Assembly: GCA_963781725.1 (NCBI GenBank)
Contig: CAWAGV010000002.1
Span: 1,178,001 to 1,242,000, forward strand
Origin: BOG-931 sp963781725
Lineage (GTDB): Bacteria; Pseudomonadota; Alphaproteobacteria; Rhizobiales; Xanthobacteraceae
Length of the DNA: 64,000 bases
Reading direction: 5' to 3'
This document shows positions 9,060-18,212 of this stretch, piece after piece. The notes beneath the pieces are model-generated. The model did not search any database and was not told where the DNA came from. It saw nothing but the letters and a program-made list of their open reading frames with translations. Position numbers and translations under genes: made by a program. How positions within the stretch are numbered: the stretch's first letter is position 1; each line of letters starts with the position of its first letter.

Positions 9060-9400
9060 CATGCGACAAACAAATCGTTCTTGAGGATGTGTTCTGAGGC
9101 TGTCGGTTGCCAGCCGGTTGCCAGCGCGGCGTACCGGATCGCGCACATACGCGGGCGGCACAGCTATCCTTCTGAGACATAAAATTAAAATTGGCGCGCC
9201 CGAAGAGATTCGAACTCCTGACCCCCAGATTCGTAGTTGCGCCAACCCCACCTTAAGGGGGTTTACAAATAAGCACGAACATCGCATAAATTACTGATAT
9301 TACTAAGATTTTTAGGCCTATACCCACTAACTAATCTTAGAAATAAGACACCGCAGGCTGTCCCTTAGCCTTCGATTTCAGTTATTTGAGAGACAACCTC
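9060..9400. other. Intergenic junction between islands A and B
   Basis: Apart from the tRNA-Arg fragment at 9192-9237, this stretch holds no gene. Bases 9240-9370 are AT-rich and directly precede the integrase gene, so they probably include its promoter and the integrase arm-binding sites. No individual site can be named. Confidence 0.5.
9192..9237 (-). repeat. Attachment site (left), tRNA-Arg 3'-end duplicate
   Basis: Forty-six bases equal the 3' part of tRNA-Arg (45070-45115) except for one base: CCA, acceptor strand, T arm, variable loop and part of the anticodon stem-loop. Similarity ends abruptly at 9237. It pairs with the intact tRNA as the direct repeat flanking island B and sits about 160 bases upstream of the integrase gene, as expected for an attachment site. 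Confidence 0.88.
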
Positions 9401-10741
9401 GTGCCCACCACCAAGCTCACCAAAAAAGCCATCGAGAAGCTTCGCGCACCGGACCCGAGCGGCAGGCAGGTACTCTACTGGGATAGCTCTCTCAGAGGCT
9501 TCGGTGTGCTCTGCTCCGGCGTCACGAGTAGCAAGACTTACATAGCCCAACGCGCACTGCCCAATGGCAGAACGCGACGGGTGACAATCGCAGGTGTTGC
9601 AGAAGTAACGGTCGAAACAGCGCGTGGGAGAGCAGCCGAACTGCTCGTTGAAATGCGGCGCGGCATCGACCCGAAGGCGAAGAAGGAGACGATGACGCTG
9701 CGTGCCGCCCTCGACGCCTACCTAAACGCGCACTCTCAGCGGTTGCGACCGAGGAGCACAGAAAGCTACAGACTCGTTGTCGAGCGCCATCTTGGAGATT
9801 GGCTTGATTGGCCATTGCCTGAAATCACTCGGGACATGGTGGAGGTGCGCCACAAACGAATTGCCGATGACATCTCGGCGCGAAGCCATTGCGCTGCAGT
9901 TGAATTCGCAAAGCATTGCAAGGAAAGGGCAGCCACGGTCGAGGCCGGTGGCTGGACGGCTGCTGCTGCGCGCCATCGCGCTGCCGCAGAGCGAGCGGAG
10001 CAGCGGTCCCCGGCCAAGGGCCACGCCGCGGCGAACGGCGCGATGCGCGCGCTGCGATTGTTGTGGAACTTCGCGGCAGACAAAGATCCCACGCTTGGGG
10101 CGAACCCGGTCCGGTTAAGGAAGCAGTGGTTTACAGTGCCACGGCGCGAGCGATTAGTGCGCGGCGATGAACTACCAAGCTTCTACGCAGCAGTTTGCTC
10201 GCTGGCAAACCCAGTCCACCGCGATTACCTGCTCACACTCCTGTTCACCGGACTAAGGCGTCGCGAGGCGGCAACGCTCACTTGGGACGACGTGGACTTC
10301 GCCGCCGGCGTGATCCGCATCCCCGCGGCACGCACCAAAGCCGGGCGCAAGCTCGACCTTCCAGTGAGTGACTTCATTCGCGACCTTCTGGTCTCGCGCC
10401 GCAGCGTCGGGAAGACAAAGTTCATATTCCCATCAAATAGTAGATCGGGCCACATCGTCGAGCCGAAGTTCGCGCTCGACCTCGTAGCAAAGTCCAGCGG
10501 TGTGCACGTCAGCGCCCACGATCTTCGGCGAACCTTCGTTACTATCGCGGAATCATGCGAGATAAGCCCGCTCGCACTCAAGGCGCTGGTCAACCATTCT
10601 CTCGGCCACGACGTGACTGCAGGCTACGTGCAGATGAGCGCCGAACGATTGCGCGCTCCCTTGCAGAGGGTGTGCAATCGACTCAAGCAGCTTTGTCGTG
10701 CGATGCCTATCGATGACGCGAAGGTTCAGATGTTACGTTAA
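9401..10741 (+). CDS. Tyrosine recombinase / integrase (DUF4102 arm domain)
   Basis: 446 residues from the GTG at 9401. A TTG five codons earlier is also in frame. The N-terminal arm-binding domain (LTKKAIEKL... LYWDSSLRGFGV) is of the DUF4102/P4-integrase type, followed by a SAM-like core and the catalytic domain. Catalytic residues are present: Arg in TGLRRREA (about residue 285), Lys in ARTKAGRK, HDLRR (about 373-377), His in VNHSLGH and Tyr in AGYVQMS (about 408). It would catalyse integration into and excision from the tRNA-Arg 3' end. It lies directly beside the left attachment site and reads into the island. An insertion rich in Ala/Glu (about residues 165-215) lengthens the core domain compared with typical 400-residue relatives. 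Confidence 0.93.
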   Translation: MPTTKLTKKAIEKLRAPDPSGRQVLYWDSSLRGFGVLCSGVTSSKTYIAQRALPNGRTRRVTIAGVAEVTVETARGRAAELLVEMRRGIDPKAKKETMTLRAALDAYLNAHSQRLRPRSTESYRLVVERHLGDWLDWPLPEITRDMVEVRHKRIADDISARSHCAAVEFAKHCKERAATVEAGGWTAAAARHRAAAERAEQRSPAKGHAAANGAMRALRLLWNFAADKDPTLGANPVRLRKQWFTVPRRERLVRGDELPSFYAAVCSLANPVHRDYLLTLLFTGLRRREAATLTWDDVDFAAGVIRIPAARTKAGRKLDLPVSDFIRDLLVSRRSVGKTKFIFPSNSRSGHIVEPKFALDLVAKSSGVHVSAHDLRRTFVTIAESCEISPLALKALVNHSLGHDVTAGYVQMSAERLRAPLQRVCNRLKQLCRAMPIDDAKVQMLR

Positions 10742-11051
10742 ATAAGGCCAACTGAGACCTTGTGGATTTACATCGGCATTGTGTTTTGCTACTCTTGACT
10801 TAATGCCGCCGACGTTAATGGCCGACGTTGGATTTCCGGTATTGGTCGAGAATCATGGCTTTGGGGTGATGCCCCGTCTGCCTCGACGTTAAATAGGCGA
10901 CGATCTTTTCGGGCGCGATGACAAGCGCCACCAGTCACCCCGGCCTGTAAGGGGTGATGAGAAGGGGTCTTCACGACGCTCAACTCGAGCGTCGCGGAGG
11001 CCTTTTTTGTTTTTTTGGCTTCCGCGGCAACTCCAAACAGGAGAACCCGAC
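10742..11051 (+). terminator. Leader with two hairpins between integrase and AlpA-like gene
   Basis: A perfect 7-bp stem TCACCCC/GGGGTGA lies at 10935-10957. A second stem CGACGCTC/GAGCGTCG lies at 10974-10994 and is followed eight bases later by two T runs (11003-11017). The second resembles a factor-independent terminator, although the T run is not directly adjacent. It may separate integrase transcription from the downstream replication genes. The rest of the stretch has no gene. Confidence 0.45.
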
Positions 11052-11354
11052 GTGAAGAAGCCCGATGAATTCAAACAAAGTGCAAGGCACCATCATCTCG
11101 ACCGGCGCGCCGCGACCATCGCTCAGCAGTTTTTTGGCGATCCTGATGACATGCTTAGGACCGACGAAGTCGCCAGTTGGCTCCTTGTTTCACATCAATG
11201 GGTGGAGCTCGGTCGGCTATACGGGTACGGCCCGAAATTCACGCGACTAAGTCCACGGATGATCCGGTATCGCCGCGGCGATGTCCTCGTTTGGCTCCAC
11301 GAGCGCACCCACGTGTGCACCTCTGAGTACGCAAGCAAGCGAGAGGTCGCGTGA
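11052..11354 (+). CDS. AlpA/excisionase-like helix-turn-helix protein
   Basis: 100 residues from the GTG at 11052, which has a strong AGGAGA site upstream. The central part (MLRTDEVASWLLVSHQWVE... RYRRGDVLVWLHER) is the MerR-like winged helix of AlpA, Xis and other small phage DNA-binding proteins, where the RYRRGDVxxWL end is typical. Position after the integrase and before the primase suggests a recombination directionality factor or an activator of the replication genes. The long N-terminal polar extension is not informative. Confidence 0.75.
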   Translation: MKKPDEFKQSARHHHLDRRAATIAQQFFGDPDDMLRTDEVASWLLVSHQWVELGRLYGYGPKFTRLSPRMIRYRRGDVLVWLHERTHVCTSEYASKREVA

Positions 11355-11360
11355 TCCATC

Positions 11361-11696
11361 ATGACAAAAAAACGAAGAAGCCCCGGCGCCGTGCTCGCGG
11401 CGCGCGGGGCATATGGAGAGTTAGTAACGCTTAACCCGTCGACTGTGTCGAGCAAACAACTTAATGTAAATCCCCCAACCTGGCCGTGGTTCGACGACAG
11501 GAAATTCCCGATCGTTTACTGCGAACGGGCCGGCGCAGGCCTCAGATTTTGGTGCCCGTATTGCGGGCACGACCACACGCACGGGGCTACCGGTCGGAAC
11601 GAGCACCGCGCTGCTGACTGCCACAGCCAAGCCGGCAGGCGTGTTTTCGCGAGAGGCTATCTCCTGCGAGTGATCCAGTTAGGAGGGGACGCATGA
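11361..11696 (+). CDS. Hypothetical zinc-finger-like satellite protein
   Basis: 111 residues, following the AlpA-like gene by six bases and overlapping the primase start by four (ATGA), so it is part of one operon. It contains FWCPYCGHDHTHG (about residues 63-75) with Cys and His spaced like a zinc site, and a later AADCHSQ segment that may supply further ligands. I do not recognise a named family. Similar small Cys/His proteins occur before Toprim primases in rhizobial satellite prophages, so a role in replication is plausible but not shown. Confidence 0.6.
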   Translation: MTKKRRSPGAVLAARGAYGELVTLNPSTVSSKQLNVNPPTWPWFDDRKFPIVYCERAGAGLRFWCPYCGHDHTHGATGRNEHRAADCHSQAGRRVFARGYLLRVIQLGGDA

Positions 11697-12451
11697 ACCT
11701 TACGCTGGAGCAAATAGCAGGTGCGCTCGGTGGCGAGATCAACGGCGAGCAAGTCCGAGCTCCTGGCCCTGGCCACAGTATCAAAGACCGCTCGCTTGTA
11801 ATCACGATCGACGGGGCTGCACCCGGAGGTTTCGTCGTACATTCATTTGCGGGTGATGATTGGAAAATCTGCAAAGACTACATCACGGAAAAATTGGGGC
11901 TCAGGGTTGCGAGCGCAGGAGGCCATCAATCGCCATTCATCACCGCCGAGTATATCTACCTGACCGAGGATGCTACGCCCTTCCTCCGCGTCAGCCGAAC
12001 GCGCGACAAACGGTTCCTACAATCTCATTGGAACGGTAAGAAATGGATCAAAGGAAAGCCGCTTGGTCCAAAGATACCGTACCACTTGCCCCAACTGTTG
12101 CAGGCCCAAGAGGTCTTCGTGGTGGAGGGTGAGAAAGACGCCGACAATCTCAAGGCGCAAGGTCTGGCGGCGACCACATCACCTGAAGGCGCCGGCAAGT
12201 GGACGCCGGACCTCAATAAATGGCTCGAGAGAAAAGAGGTCTATGTCCTTCCCGACAACGATGAAGTGGGGAAGAAGCATGCTCATGATGTCGCCCGTAA
12301 TTTGAACGGCATAGCGCAGACCGTCCGAATCGTCGGGCTCCCAAATCTCCCGCCGAAGGGTGATGTATCGGATTGGATCGACGCGGGAGGTACTGCCGAT
12401 GAACTGCTGACTTCGCCCGCTCGACTGCGCCTTACGAGCCGGTTCTGTTGA
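11693..12451 (+). CDS. Toprim-domain primase-like protein of a phage satellite
   Basis: 252 residues. The N-terminal part is a short DNA-binding/primase-like region (LEQIAGALGGE... RSLVITID). The Toprim domain shows VVEGEKDAD (about 146-154, catalytic Glu) and VLPDNDEVG (about 184-192, DxD-like acidic pair), with GDVSDWI near the end. Such proteins start DNA synthesis for P4-like elements together with a downstream helicase. That helicase follows directly but is destroyed. The C-terminal tail after DEL may be a read-through of the decayed junction. It probably has no function alone. Confidence 0.75.
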   Translation: MNLTLEQIAGALGGEINGEQVRAPGPGHSIKDRSLVITIDGAAPGGFVVHSFAGDDWKICKDYITEKLGLRVASAGGHQSPFITAEYIYLTEDATPFLRVSRTRDKRFLQSHWNGKKWIKGKPLGPKIPYHLPQLLQAQEVFVVEGEKDADNLKAQGLAATTSPEGAGKWTPDLNKWLERKEVYVLPDNDEVGKKHAHDVARNLNGIAQTVRIVGLPNLPPKGDVSDWIDAGGTADELLTSPARLRLTSRFC

Positions 12452-13703
12452 TGCAGGAAAGCCATGAGGCTGGTCCGTAGATGACTTCTACGCGCTTATG
12501 ACACCGGCCACTTACATGTTCATGCCTACACGGGAAAATTGGCCAGCAACAAGTGTCGACGCGCGGATCGGCGAGGTGGAAGCAATTCCAGCTAGCGGTT
12601 GGCGAAGAACATAAGCCGGTCAGCAGATAACTTGGGCTCCAGGTCAGCCTGAGTTGATTAAGGATCGACTGGTCTCTGACGGAGGATGGCTTGAGCGGAA
12701 GGGCGCCTGATGCCTGAACCTTTACCGGCCACCAACAATCGCTCTGGGCAACGCAGCCCTAGCGAACCTTGGATCAATCACGTCAACAAAGTCTATCCTC
12801 TCGAAGCTGAGCACATCGTGCGGTGGTTTGCTGACCGCGTTCAGCGTCCGAACGAAAAGGTCAACCACGCGCTTATCCTAGGCGGAGCTCCGGGAATTGG
12901 AAAAGACACGATGCTCGAACCGCTAAAATATGCGGTGGGCCCGCGGAATTTGCCGAGGTGTCACCGCAACAGGTAGCCGGCCGATTTAACGGGTTTCTTA
13001 AATCGGTCGTAATTCGCATCAGCGAGGCACGTGATGTTGGTGATGTGGATCGCGACAAGGCGTATGATCACATGAAATCCTACACGGCTGCGCCGCCAGA
13101 TGTCCTCCGCGTCGACGAGAAAAATCTACGGGAACATTCGGTTCCGAACGTCTGTGGCATAGTGATCACGACCAACTACCAGGATGCGCTCTACTTGCCA
13201 GCTGACGACAGAAGGCACCTCGTTACCTGGTCTGATCTGTCCAAAGCAGACTTTCCCGACAATTACTGGAACGATCTCTGGGCTTGGTTCTATGGTGGCG
13301 GCCACTCCCACGTCGCGGCTTATCTTCATGAACTCGACATCACCAAATTTGACCCGAAGGCTCCCCCTCCGAAGACCGACGCTTTTTGGGTCGCCGTCGA
13401 GGCGGGACGTGCGCCAGAAAGGACCCCGGACTCGCTGATGCGCTCGATCGGTTGGATAATCCGGATGCAGTCACAATTGAACAGGTCGCGGATGTCGCCG
13501 ATCTTATATTTCACGATCGGCTGCTTGATCGCCGCAATCGCCGCGTCATAGCGCATCGGTTTGAGGTTGCAGGTTATGCCCGAGTAATAAATGACACTTC
13601 TCAACGAGCGCTATGGGTCATCAACGGCAAGCGACAAGTCGTCTACGCCAAGTCGAAATTATCTGTCCGGGATCGGATCGCGGCAGCCCTGAGCGTTAAC
13701 TAG
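12452..13703 (+). pseudogene. Broken DUF5906/D5-type replicative helicase of the satellite
   Basis: Homologous pieces lie in several frames: DDFYALMTPATYMFMP (from about 12480), TWAPGQPELIKDRLVSDGGW (about 12630-12690, then an in-frame TGA at 12707), WINHVNKVYP with Walker A GGAPGIGKDT (about 12770-12910), a long block from VSPQQVAGRFNGFLKS (12956) to the APPPKTDAFW region, and a last block ending SVRDRIAAALS at 13703. At least three frameshifts and one stop separate them. An intact version would be an ATP-driven SF3-like helicase working with the Toprim primase. Loss makes autonomous replication of the element unlikely. Confidence 0.85.
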
Positions 13704-13765
13704 CCACGAGGCGCCCAAACGATTTGACAGTATGCCGTTTCGAGAGTAGCCGACCGTCAAGATCC

Positions 13766-14101
13766 GTGCAGCGAATGCACTAAAGACACTGATGTCGTAT
13801 CCGCATCTCCTCTTGGGTTGTGCGAGCAGTGACGGATCACGTGTGTGACGATTGTAGGATGATCGGTGGCGTTCAGTATTAATAGTGCCTGAGTGACAGT
13901 TTGCGAATCGCGCCGCGCATTCTCCTATCTAGAATGTCGCGCACTTCGTCGATCACCGTCGGAGCGACAGTCATTGATCATGCGCAGCGAACGCACTGAA
14001 CGTACTGATGTCGCATTCGTAATTCCAAAGGTTCCGATATAGGATCACCTATGTGATGGAATTAGGGTCCAAAATCAGTACGTCCAGTACTAATTGTGCC
14101 G
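13766..14101. repeat. Diverged direct repeat after the replication module
   Basis: Two non-coding units, 13766-13892 and 13980-14101, can be aligned: both contain GCAGCGAA-GCACT followed by ACTGATGTCG, then GGATCAC-GTG (GTGTGTGACG versus CTATGTGATG), and end with AGTA-TAAT-GTGCC. The identity is patchy. Position just after a primase/helicase pair would suit a replication origin, but no iterons or AT-rich core are obvious. The whole stretch 13704-14197 holds no convincing gene. Confidence 0.5.
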
Positions 14102-14197
14102 AGCTTGCCAAGGCGCGCCTCCTAGCTCTTGTCCAATCGCGTGCAAACTGTCGGCGATTTTGACCGCCATAAGTTTCAGCCCTTTCAGTGCAGCACA

Positions 14198-14497
14198 ATG
14201 AAGGACTACATAAAAAAGGCGACGGAAATGTCCCAGACTAGCGCGGCGGGGACGCCCTTCCGGTTTGAGTACGTGCCCCATTTTGGGGCTAGAATGGGGA
14301 GTCGCGTCGAGTGTAGGCGAAGCGAATTCATTCGGAATAGGCGGGTTGGCGAACCTCGTCATGTGGGAGGCGGGCCTCCAAAACCGGGCAGCGCCTATTC
14401 CGGCGAACCGCTAAACATCGTCCTAGCGATCATCGATCCCGATAGCGGATTCCTTGAATATCGCTATGACGGCCGGCGATTTGAACCAGTCCGCTAA
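14198..14497 (+). CDS. Small hypothetical protein, weak
   Basis: About 100 residues from the ATG at 14198. The C-terminal part (GEPLNIVLAIIDPDSGFLEYRYDGRRFEP) looks protein-like, with alternating hydrophobic residues. The middle is Arg-rich and could be translated non-coding repeat DNA: bases 14276-14320 resemble 38039-38080. No good ribosome site. I give it as possible only. Confidence 0.3.
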   Translation: MKDYIKKATEMSQTSAAGTPFRFEYVPHFGARMGSRVECRRSEFIRNRRVGEPRHVGGGPPKPGSAYSGEPLNIVLAIIDPDSGFLEYRYDGRRFEPVR

Positions 14498-14778
14498 TTT
14501 CAAATTAGAGGGCGTGCCTTGGAAAGCCGATTGGTCGTAGCGGCTTAAGGTGATCACGAGTAGCGCAAATAACCGATCTCACCCGTAGCGTGGCGTTCCA
14601 TCGTTCACGTCCGTTGTTGCGCCGATAGCATCACCTAAGCGGACATGAGTTTACGTCCGTTAAGGGCCCCAAGTAGCCCCGCCACGGTCAGAGTGACGCG
14701 TCCGCTTTACCGCCGAAAGCGGACTCCACAGCCGACGACCGGCGCGTCGGCTTTGGCGCCAAACTCGGACATCCCGAA
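14498..14778. repeat. Non-coding stretch with dispersed 'TCCGCTT' repeat
   Basis: Contains several degenerate copies of a short motif around ACGTCCG-TTAAG and CCGAAAGCGGAC. Bases 14713-14748 match 19262-19297 with three differences in 36. Related copies lie near 21335-21450 and 26570-26655. No gene is visible. Confidence 0.55.
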
Positions 14779-15678
14779 TTATCTAAGGATCGCGGATGCC
14801 GGCCTTGTTTGCCTTACAAAGCGCGCAAGCGCCGACCCGATCTCATGAGGACTGTCTTCCTGAATGAAATGGATGCCCCGAATGGTTAGTTCCTCCTGGT
14901 TCGGCCAAGAGCGGCAGAATTCGCGCGACCGTCCGATCAACTGCGACCCGGGCTCGGCGTTAACGAACAACTTCGGCAGCGGAGACCGGAAAAGCCATTG
15001 CCCATAGTCTTCGAAGATTTTCACCACGTCGGCAGGTTCGCCATCGATAGGCAGCTCGCGCGGCCAGACGAGCATCGGCCAGCGCGACTTCGGTTCAATA
15101 AACGGTAGGCGGTATGCATCCATCTCGGTCTTGGTCAAGGCGCGGATGATCAGCTTCGGCAAAAGTATCTCAATAAAGGCATTCTCGTCGAGGATCATGC
15201 GATCACCTTTCTCGGAACGCAGATCGCGAAAGATTGGTGCCCGACTGGAAGGAAGATCGTCCCAGTCACGCGGCCGAACCATCAACTCCATGTAAGCGAT
15301 GGCGCGCACTCGCTCGGGATGCCTTTAAGCCCAATGAAAACCGAGGGCGGATCCCCAATCGTGCAGCACTAGGGTAACGTTCCGACGCAAGTCCAACGCC
15401 TCAAACCATGCGTCTAGATACTTTGCGTGATCTAAAAAGCGGTAAGCACCACTTGGAGATGCGGCCGACTGACCCATACCGATGAGATCTGGGGCGAGGC
15501 ACCAGCCTAGTTCGCTGACGTGGGGGATGACGTTACGCCAAAGATAGGATGAGGTTGGGTTTCCGTGCAGGAAAACGATCGGGTCCCCACTACCAATGGT
15601 GACGTAACTCATCTCGCTGTCGCGGACACTTAAGCGGCGACGAGCATGATTATCTTCGGCGGAAATCCTGTCCGGCAT
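14779..15678 (-). pseudogene. Haloalkane dehalogenase (LinB/DhaA type) interrupted by an in-frame stop
   Basis: An alpha/beta hydrolase that would cleave carbon-halogen bonds with water. All five catalytic elements are readable: Asn in HGNPTSSYLW, nucleophile Asp and Trp in HDWGSALG, Glu in YMEL, and His in GIHFIQEDSP. The frame is continuous except for one TAA at 15325-15327, between GFHWA and RHPERV, where relatives have Arg. There is no indel, so this is a substitution. The translation start is probably MPDRIS at 15678. Residue count would be about 299, normal for the family. It lies alone in a repeat-rich part of the island. Unless the TAA is suppressed or erroneous, the enzyme is dead. 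Confidence 0.85.
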
Positions 15679-15914
15679 GGCATTGCTTCCATTCGCGATT
15701 GGCGGCGCGCCTGGAAGAGTGGTCTGGGAACCAGTTTTGATTTTTCCGGAATCAACGCGCTTCAACCAATCAAGTTCAGCGCCAGCAAAAGGACAGCTCG
15801 GTTCCAGTGGGTTTTAGATTATAAATCTCGCCGTTCCAGCCACTGGAGTGAACATTGCGGCATGTCTGGTGCGGGTCATTAGTAGACGCAGCGGCATCAA
15901 TTTGTGACGTCCGC

Positions 15915-17300
15915 TAATGGAATGGTCCGGCCGTGCTCCTGCCCCGCCAGCGATAGAAGCTGGCAAGGGGCGCCAAAGACAAGGAGCACGCCATGTCTCA
16001 GAAGCTCACACAGCGCGATCAGCCGTAGTCGGCATCGATATCGGCAAGAACTCGTTCCACGTTGTTGGCCTTGATCAGCGCGGCGCGATTGTGCTGCGTC
16101 AGAAGTGGTCGCGTAGCCAGGTGGATGCACGATTTGCCAATATGCCGCCGTGCCTGGTCGGCATGGAAGCCTGCGTCGGCGCGCATCATCTCAGTCGCAA
16201 GCTCAAGGCGCTTGGTCACGACGCCCGGCTGATGCCGGCGAAGTACGTGCGGCCCTACTCGAAGGGACAGAAGAACGACTTCCGCGATGCGGAGGCGATC
16301 GCCGAGGCGGTGCAGCGGCCGACGATGAAGTTCGTGGCGACGAAGACCGCCGATCAGCTCGACCTGCAGGCGCTGCACCGGGTGCGGGAGCGACTGGTCA
16401 GCCAACGCACCGGCATCATCAATCAGATTCGCGCCTTCCTGTTGGAGCGCGGCGTTGCGGTGCGGCAGGGGTTGCGGTTTTTGCGGGCCGAGCTGCCGCG
16501 CATCCTGGCCACGCCCCCCGATGTCCTGTCACCGCGCATGGTGCGGATTATCGAGGACTTGGCTGGCGACTGGCGCCGGCTCGACGAGCGGGTCGAGAGT
16601 TTATCGCACGAGATCGAAGCTGTTGCGCGCCAGGATGCCGGTTGCGAGCGGCTGATGAGCGTGCCCGGCATCGGCCCGATCATCTCCAGCGCGATGGTGG
16701 CGGCGATCGGCACTGGCGATGTGATTCTCCAAAGGCCGCGACTTCGCCGCCTGGCTCGGGCTCGTGCCCAAGCAGATGTCGACCGGGTGACCGCACGATC
16801 CTCGGCAAGATATCCAAGCGCGGCAATCGCTATCTGCGCGTCCTGTTCGTGCAGGCGGCCTGGGTCGTGCTGATCAAGCCGAAGAGCTGGGAGCGCCACG
16901 GGCTCAAGCCCTGGATCGAAGCCGCCAAGAAGCGGCTGCACCGCAACGTGCTGGCGATTGCGCTCGCCAACAAGCTGGCCCGCATCGCCTGGAGCGTTCT
17001 GGCTCATGGCCGGGACTTCGAGGCGAGGAAGATCGATGAGGCTGCCGCTCAGTCGGCCTGATAACACCGACGATCACAGACAACGCGTGAGGAGCCTGCG
17101 ATGACATAATCAGATCGACACGCTTTACCTGCCGAGGTCTGCGAGAGGATGAGACGAGATGGAGGTTCGGTCTTCCCGGCGCATGCGAACACTGGTGACC
17201 CGAATGGCCCGGTTGAGGCCTGTCCGCTAATGAGATCGCACGCGCGCTGATATCCATGATGGCCAGGAGCACAACATGCTCCAATCAGAGGCCGGATACA
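15915..17300 (+). mobile_element. IS110-family insertion sequence, degenerate
   Basis: The element surrounds a broken IS110 transposase (15993-17061). The leader (15915-15992) and about 240 bases after the transposase have no other gene and are probably its ends. IS110 elements generally lack inverted repeats and target duplications, so the ends given are approximate. The element would be immobile without help. Confidence 0.65.
15993..17061 (+). pseudogene. IS110-family DEDD transposase with three frameshifts
   Basis: The protein starts MSQKLTQRDQP (ATG 15993), loses frame after about 11 codons, and continues with VVGIDIGKNSF, the RuvC-like DEDD start. The main frame runs through GMEACVGAHH and KNDFRDAEAIAEA to the helix-hairpin-helix VPGIGPIISSAM. 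It then shifts near 16728 (RDFAAWLGLVPKQMSTG is in the next frame) and again near 16790, finishing ILGKISKRGNRYLRVLF to 17061. Each break is a single-base change. All catalytic acidic residues appear to be present, so only the frames are damaged. Confidence 0.88.
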
Positions 17301-17469
17301 TTGATGCAAGACCGCTCACCGCCAACTCGACGAAATTCTCTTGCAACGCGCGGCCGGACCATACATTCGGGTCAGAAGCAGACTCGCGCACTGCAACATT
17401 GATAGCGCAAAAAGAAAGACCGCCTCGCGGCGGCGGCCTCTCTCCAATCTGATCCAGAATGGGTGCACG

Positions 17470-18113
17470 TCAGCGCTGCGGATTGGCATTTGCCCAGTAG
17501 TCGGTGGACGCTTTGGTGGCTTTAAGCGCGCCGGGGGTCTCAAAGCCGGGTGCCATGGAGGCGTCAGTGCCGGCCATAACTTCGTGATGATCAATGTTCA
17601 GGAGGCGTAGCCAGCTCTGTTGGCCGAGCGTTAGCCCGATCACGCAGCCTATCTCAACCAGTTCGGCCTCACTGAAATACTTATTGAGGCGGTCCCAAAA
17701 CGCATCGTCAGCGTTGAGATGCCAGACTATCGCCTCGGCGTAAGCGAGTACGGTTTTCTGCTTGTCAGTAAAGCGGGTCGATTTCTCAAAATTCAAGAGA
17801 TCGAGCACTTGGTCTTCGATAACAGTTCCATTTCCGGTGGCTTTCACCGAGCGTTGGTTGCCGCAATATTCGCATTGCACCGAGCGTGACACGTAAAGGC
17901 GAGCCAGTTCCTTTAGCGGGTGGTCAGCGATACCGTTGCGAAACAGGTCATTCCAGCTCCTGGCGAAGAACCAGAAGGCGGCCGGGACATGCGCGCGCGG
18001 ACGGCGGAGCTTTCTGGGCGGGGTGTGCCCTCGCGTTGGCAGCGCTCCATCTCTTCGCGCATTTCCAGATCCATCTTCTCTAGCGGCACGTAGCTGATGC
18101 GTTGCTTGGCCAT
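17470..18113 (-). pseudogene. Carboxymuconolactone decarboxylase/AhpD-like protein, frameshifted
   Basis: It starts MAKQRISYVP at 18113. The frame shifts once near 17985-18000 in a CG-repeat tract and continues HVPAAFWFFARSWNDLF to the stop at 17470, giving about 210 residues. The AhpD-type redox pair is in CEYCGNQRS (a CxxC), and the later helix (VEIGCVIGLTLGQ) is typical of the CMD fold. Members act as peroxidase partners or small-ring lactone enzymes. Substrate is unknown. It is divergent from the LysR gene at 18213, which probably regulates it. The CG-rich shift site could be a sequencing error. Confidence 0.78.
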
Positions 18114-18178
18114 GCGTGTCTCCTCTCGGGTTCGTGTCTGCGTATTTGCACCCTAGGCACGCCAAGCGAGGCTTGCTA

Positions 18179-18212
18179 TCGTTAAATCACGATACCTATA
18201 TCGTTAAAATCG
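18179..18212. promoter_or_regulatory. Putative LysR operator between CMD and LysR genes
   Basis: The motif ATCGTTAAA occurs twice (around 18179 and 18201) with GATACC between them, directly before the LysR ATG at 18213. Paired AT-rich half sites in a divergent LysR intergenic region usually bind the regulator. This is a positional inference. Confidence 0.4.

Larger units (their letters stand above)
3904..9191. mobile_element. Island A: outer, integrase-less remnant of a tRNA-Arg island
   Basis: This segment is bounded by two tRNA-Arg 3'-end copies (3904-3944 and 9192-9237). It carries an Omp25-like porin, a divergent LysR/TctC pair, a truncated HNH endonuclease gene and an antitoxin/Fic module. 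No integrase remains, so it would be mobile only in trans or as part of the tandem array. The island interpretation rests on the flanking repeats and the gene content. Confidence 0.6.
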
